NCBI GenBank assembly: GCA_002392705.1 | Contig: DGHP01000084.1 | Span: 1 to 14,207 of the forward strand | DNA length: 14,207 nucleotides | DNA from: Lachnospiraceae bacterium UBA3845 | GTDB taxonomy: Bacteria; Bacillota; Clostridia; Lachnospirales; Lachnospiraceae | Direction: 5' to 3' | Shown here: positions 13,834 to 14,207 of the stretch, piece after piece | How the letters are laid out: every line of letters starts with the position of its first letter | How positions within the stretch are numbered: the stretch's first letter is position 1 | Program-made: the position numbers and the translations under genes | Notes under the pieces: generated by a model | The model's database searches: none | What the model was told of the DNA's origin: nothing | The model's input: the letters and a program-made list of their open reading frames with translations, nothing else

Positions 13834-14120
13834 AGATATCGCCTCCATGCAATCATATAGTTTTTCCCCCGGAGCGATGCCTTCCGGCCTCTTTTCGCTC
13901 CATCCCCCAGTATACTCCTTTCCCTCTCAGCTGAGCAGGCCTGCCGGGGCTTCTCCATTCGGCAGGCTGTTATTCACGGCCCTCCACACATCATGCCACA
14001 CGCATATTCCCATTGGCAGCTCTGCTGCCTTAGAGCGGGTCATCCGTACTGCGCACGTATGCCGCATCTTCGAAGCTTCTGTCGGAAACAAATTTTTTTA
14101 AAAAAAGATCATTTTGGGGC
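13834..14120. other. Intergenic region between glycerate kinase and tRNA promoter
   Basis: About 290 bases with no credible gene. It contains one clear hairpin, GCCTGCCG (13939-13946) with CGGCAGGC (13960-13967), an 8-bp stem with a 13-base loop and no good T-run on either strand. The glycerate kinase leader can fold GGAGCG with CGCTCC (13871-13876 with 13896-13901). An A/T-only stretch near 14089-14107, just before the tRNA promoter, could act as an UP element. An open frame covering 13688-14101 on the plus strand has no family sequence or ribosome binding site and is not reported as a gene. Confidence 0.5.
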
Positions 14121-14149
14121 TTGCAAAATCAGAAATCCTATACTATAAT
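14121..14149 (+). promoter_or_regulatory. Consensus promoter of the tRNA gene
   Basis: TTGCAA (14121-14126), 17 bases, then a perfect TATAAT (14144-14149). Transcription would start near 14156, about 30 bases before the tRNA 5' end. The A/T-rich tract upstream (from about 14089) fits the strong promoters typical of stable RNA operons. Confidence 0.85.
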
Positions 14150-14186
14150 CATCATCGTGCTTCAGGGAAAGCACAGAACTGAATAA

Positions 14187-14207
14187 GCACCTTTAGCTCA
14201 GTTGGTA
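14187..14207 (+). tRNA. tRNA gene, 5' part only (identity uncertain, possibly tRNA-Lys)
   Basis: GCACCTT (acceptor arm 5' strand), TA, GCTC (D-stem), AGTTGGTA (D-loop) is the canonical tRNA 5' pattern, cut by the window end before the anticodon. The GCACC acceptor start with TAGCTCAGTTGGTA is common in Firmicutes tRNA-Lys, but 21 bases cannot fix the amino acid. It is preceded at the right distance by a consensus promoter. Confidence 0.85.

Noticed and set aside
12883..13860. 325-codon plus-strand open frame
   Set aside because: It is antisense to glycerate kinase, is rich in His, Arg and Pro, and shows no recognisable domain.
1..14207. CRISPR array, insertion sequence, phage or riboswitch
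   Set aside because: No regularly spaced repeats, transposase or integrase motifs, or recognisable riboswitch core were seen; the only tandem repeat is the greA-end duplication.

Overview
The window reads as chromosomal DNA of a low-GC-lineage but fairly GC-rich Clostridia member, most likely a gut Lachnospiraceae. The reasons are the strong AGGAGG-type ribosome binding sites, sigma-A promoters (TTGNNN-N17-TATAAT), the MEP isoprenoid gene ispE, a CUT1-type sugar ABC transporter without its own ATPase, and FadR/FCD and ArsR-type regulators. The taxonomic call is inference, since no marker gene could be compared with a database.

Region 1 (1-5094) is housekeeping. It holds the 3' part of typA/bipA (+), cut by the window edge inside its P-loop, which ends at a terminator that looks bidirectional. 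Converging on it from the minus strand are greA, ispE and a GntR/FCD regulator. The ispE and gntR genes abut or overlap, and greA has its own terminator, built from a degenerate tandem repeat that starts inside its last codons. trmB (tRNA m7G46 methyltransferase) is divergent from greA.

Region 2 (5228-12630) is an accessory carbohydrate-utilisation locus. A minus-strand operon runs solute-binding protein, permease, permease, acyltransferase-3-like membrane protein, GH2 glycoside hydrolase. A consensus promoter lies about 190 bases upstream of the binding protein. A nested GC-rich hairpin separates the binding protein from the permeases and probably lets it be made in excess. Converging on the 3' end of the operon is a one-component regulator with an ArsR-like winged helix and a C-terminal domain of about 200 residues that I do not recognise; it is the natural candidate for the locus sensor. 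The likely logic is that an oligosaccharide or glycoside is captured outside, imported with the help of an ATPase encoded elsewhere, and hydrolysed in the cytoplasm by the GH2 enzyme. The acyltransferase is the odd member.

Region 3 (12700-14207) holds a glycerate kinase (minus), about 290 bases with little recognisable content, and a textbook promoter followed by the first 21 bases of a tRNA gene cut by the window end.

The most unusual items are the regulator's unidentified C-terminal domain, the acyltransferase inside a sugar-uptake operon, a binding protein without a lipobox and with two in-frame start sites each with its own Shine-Dalgarno, and the duplicated greA stop region that forms a terminator.
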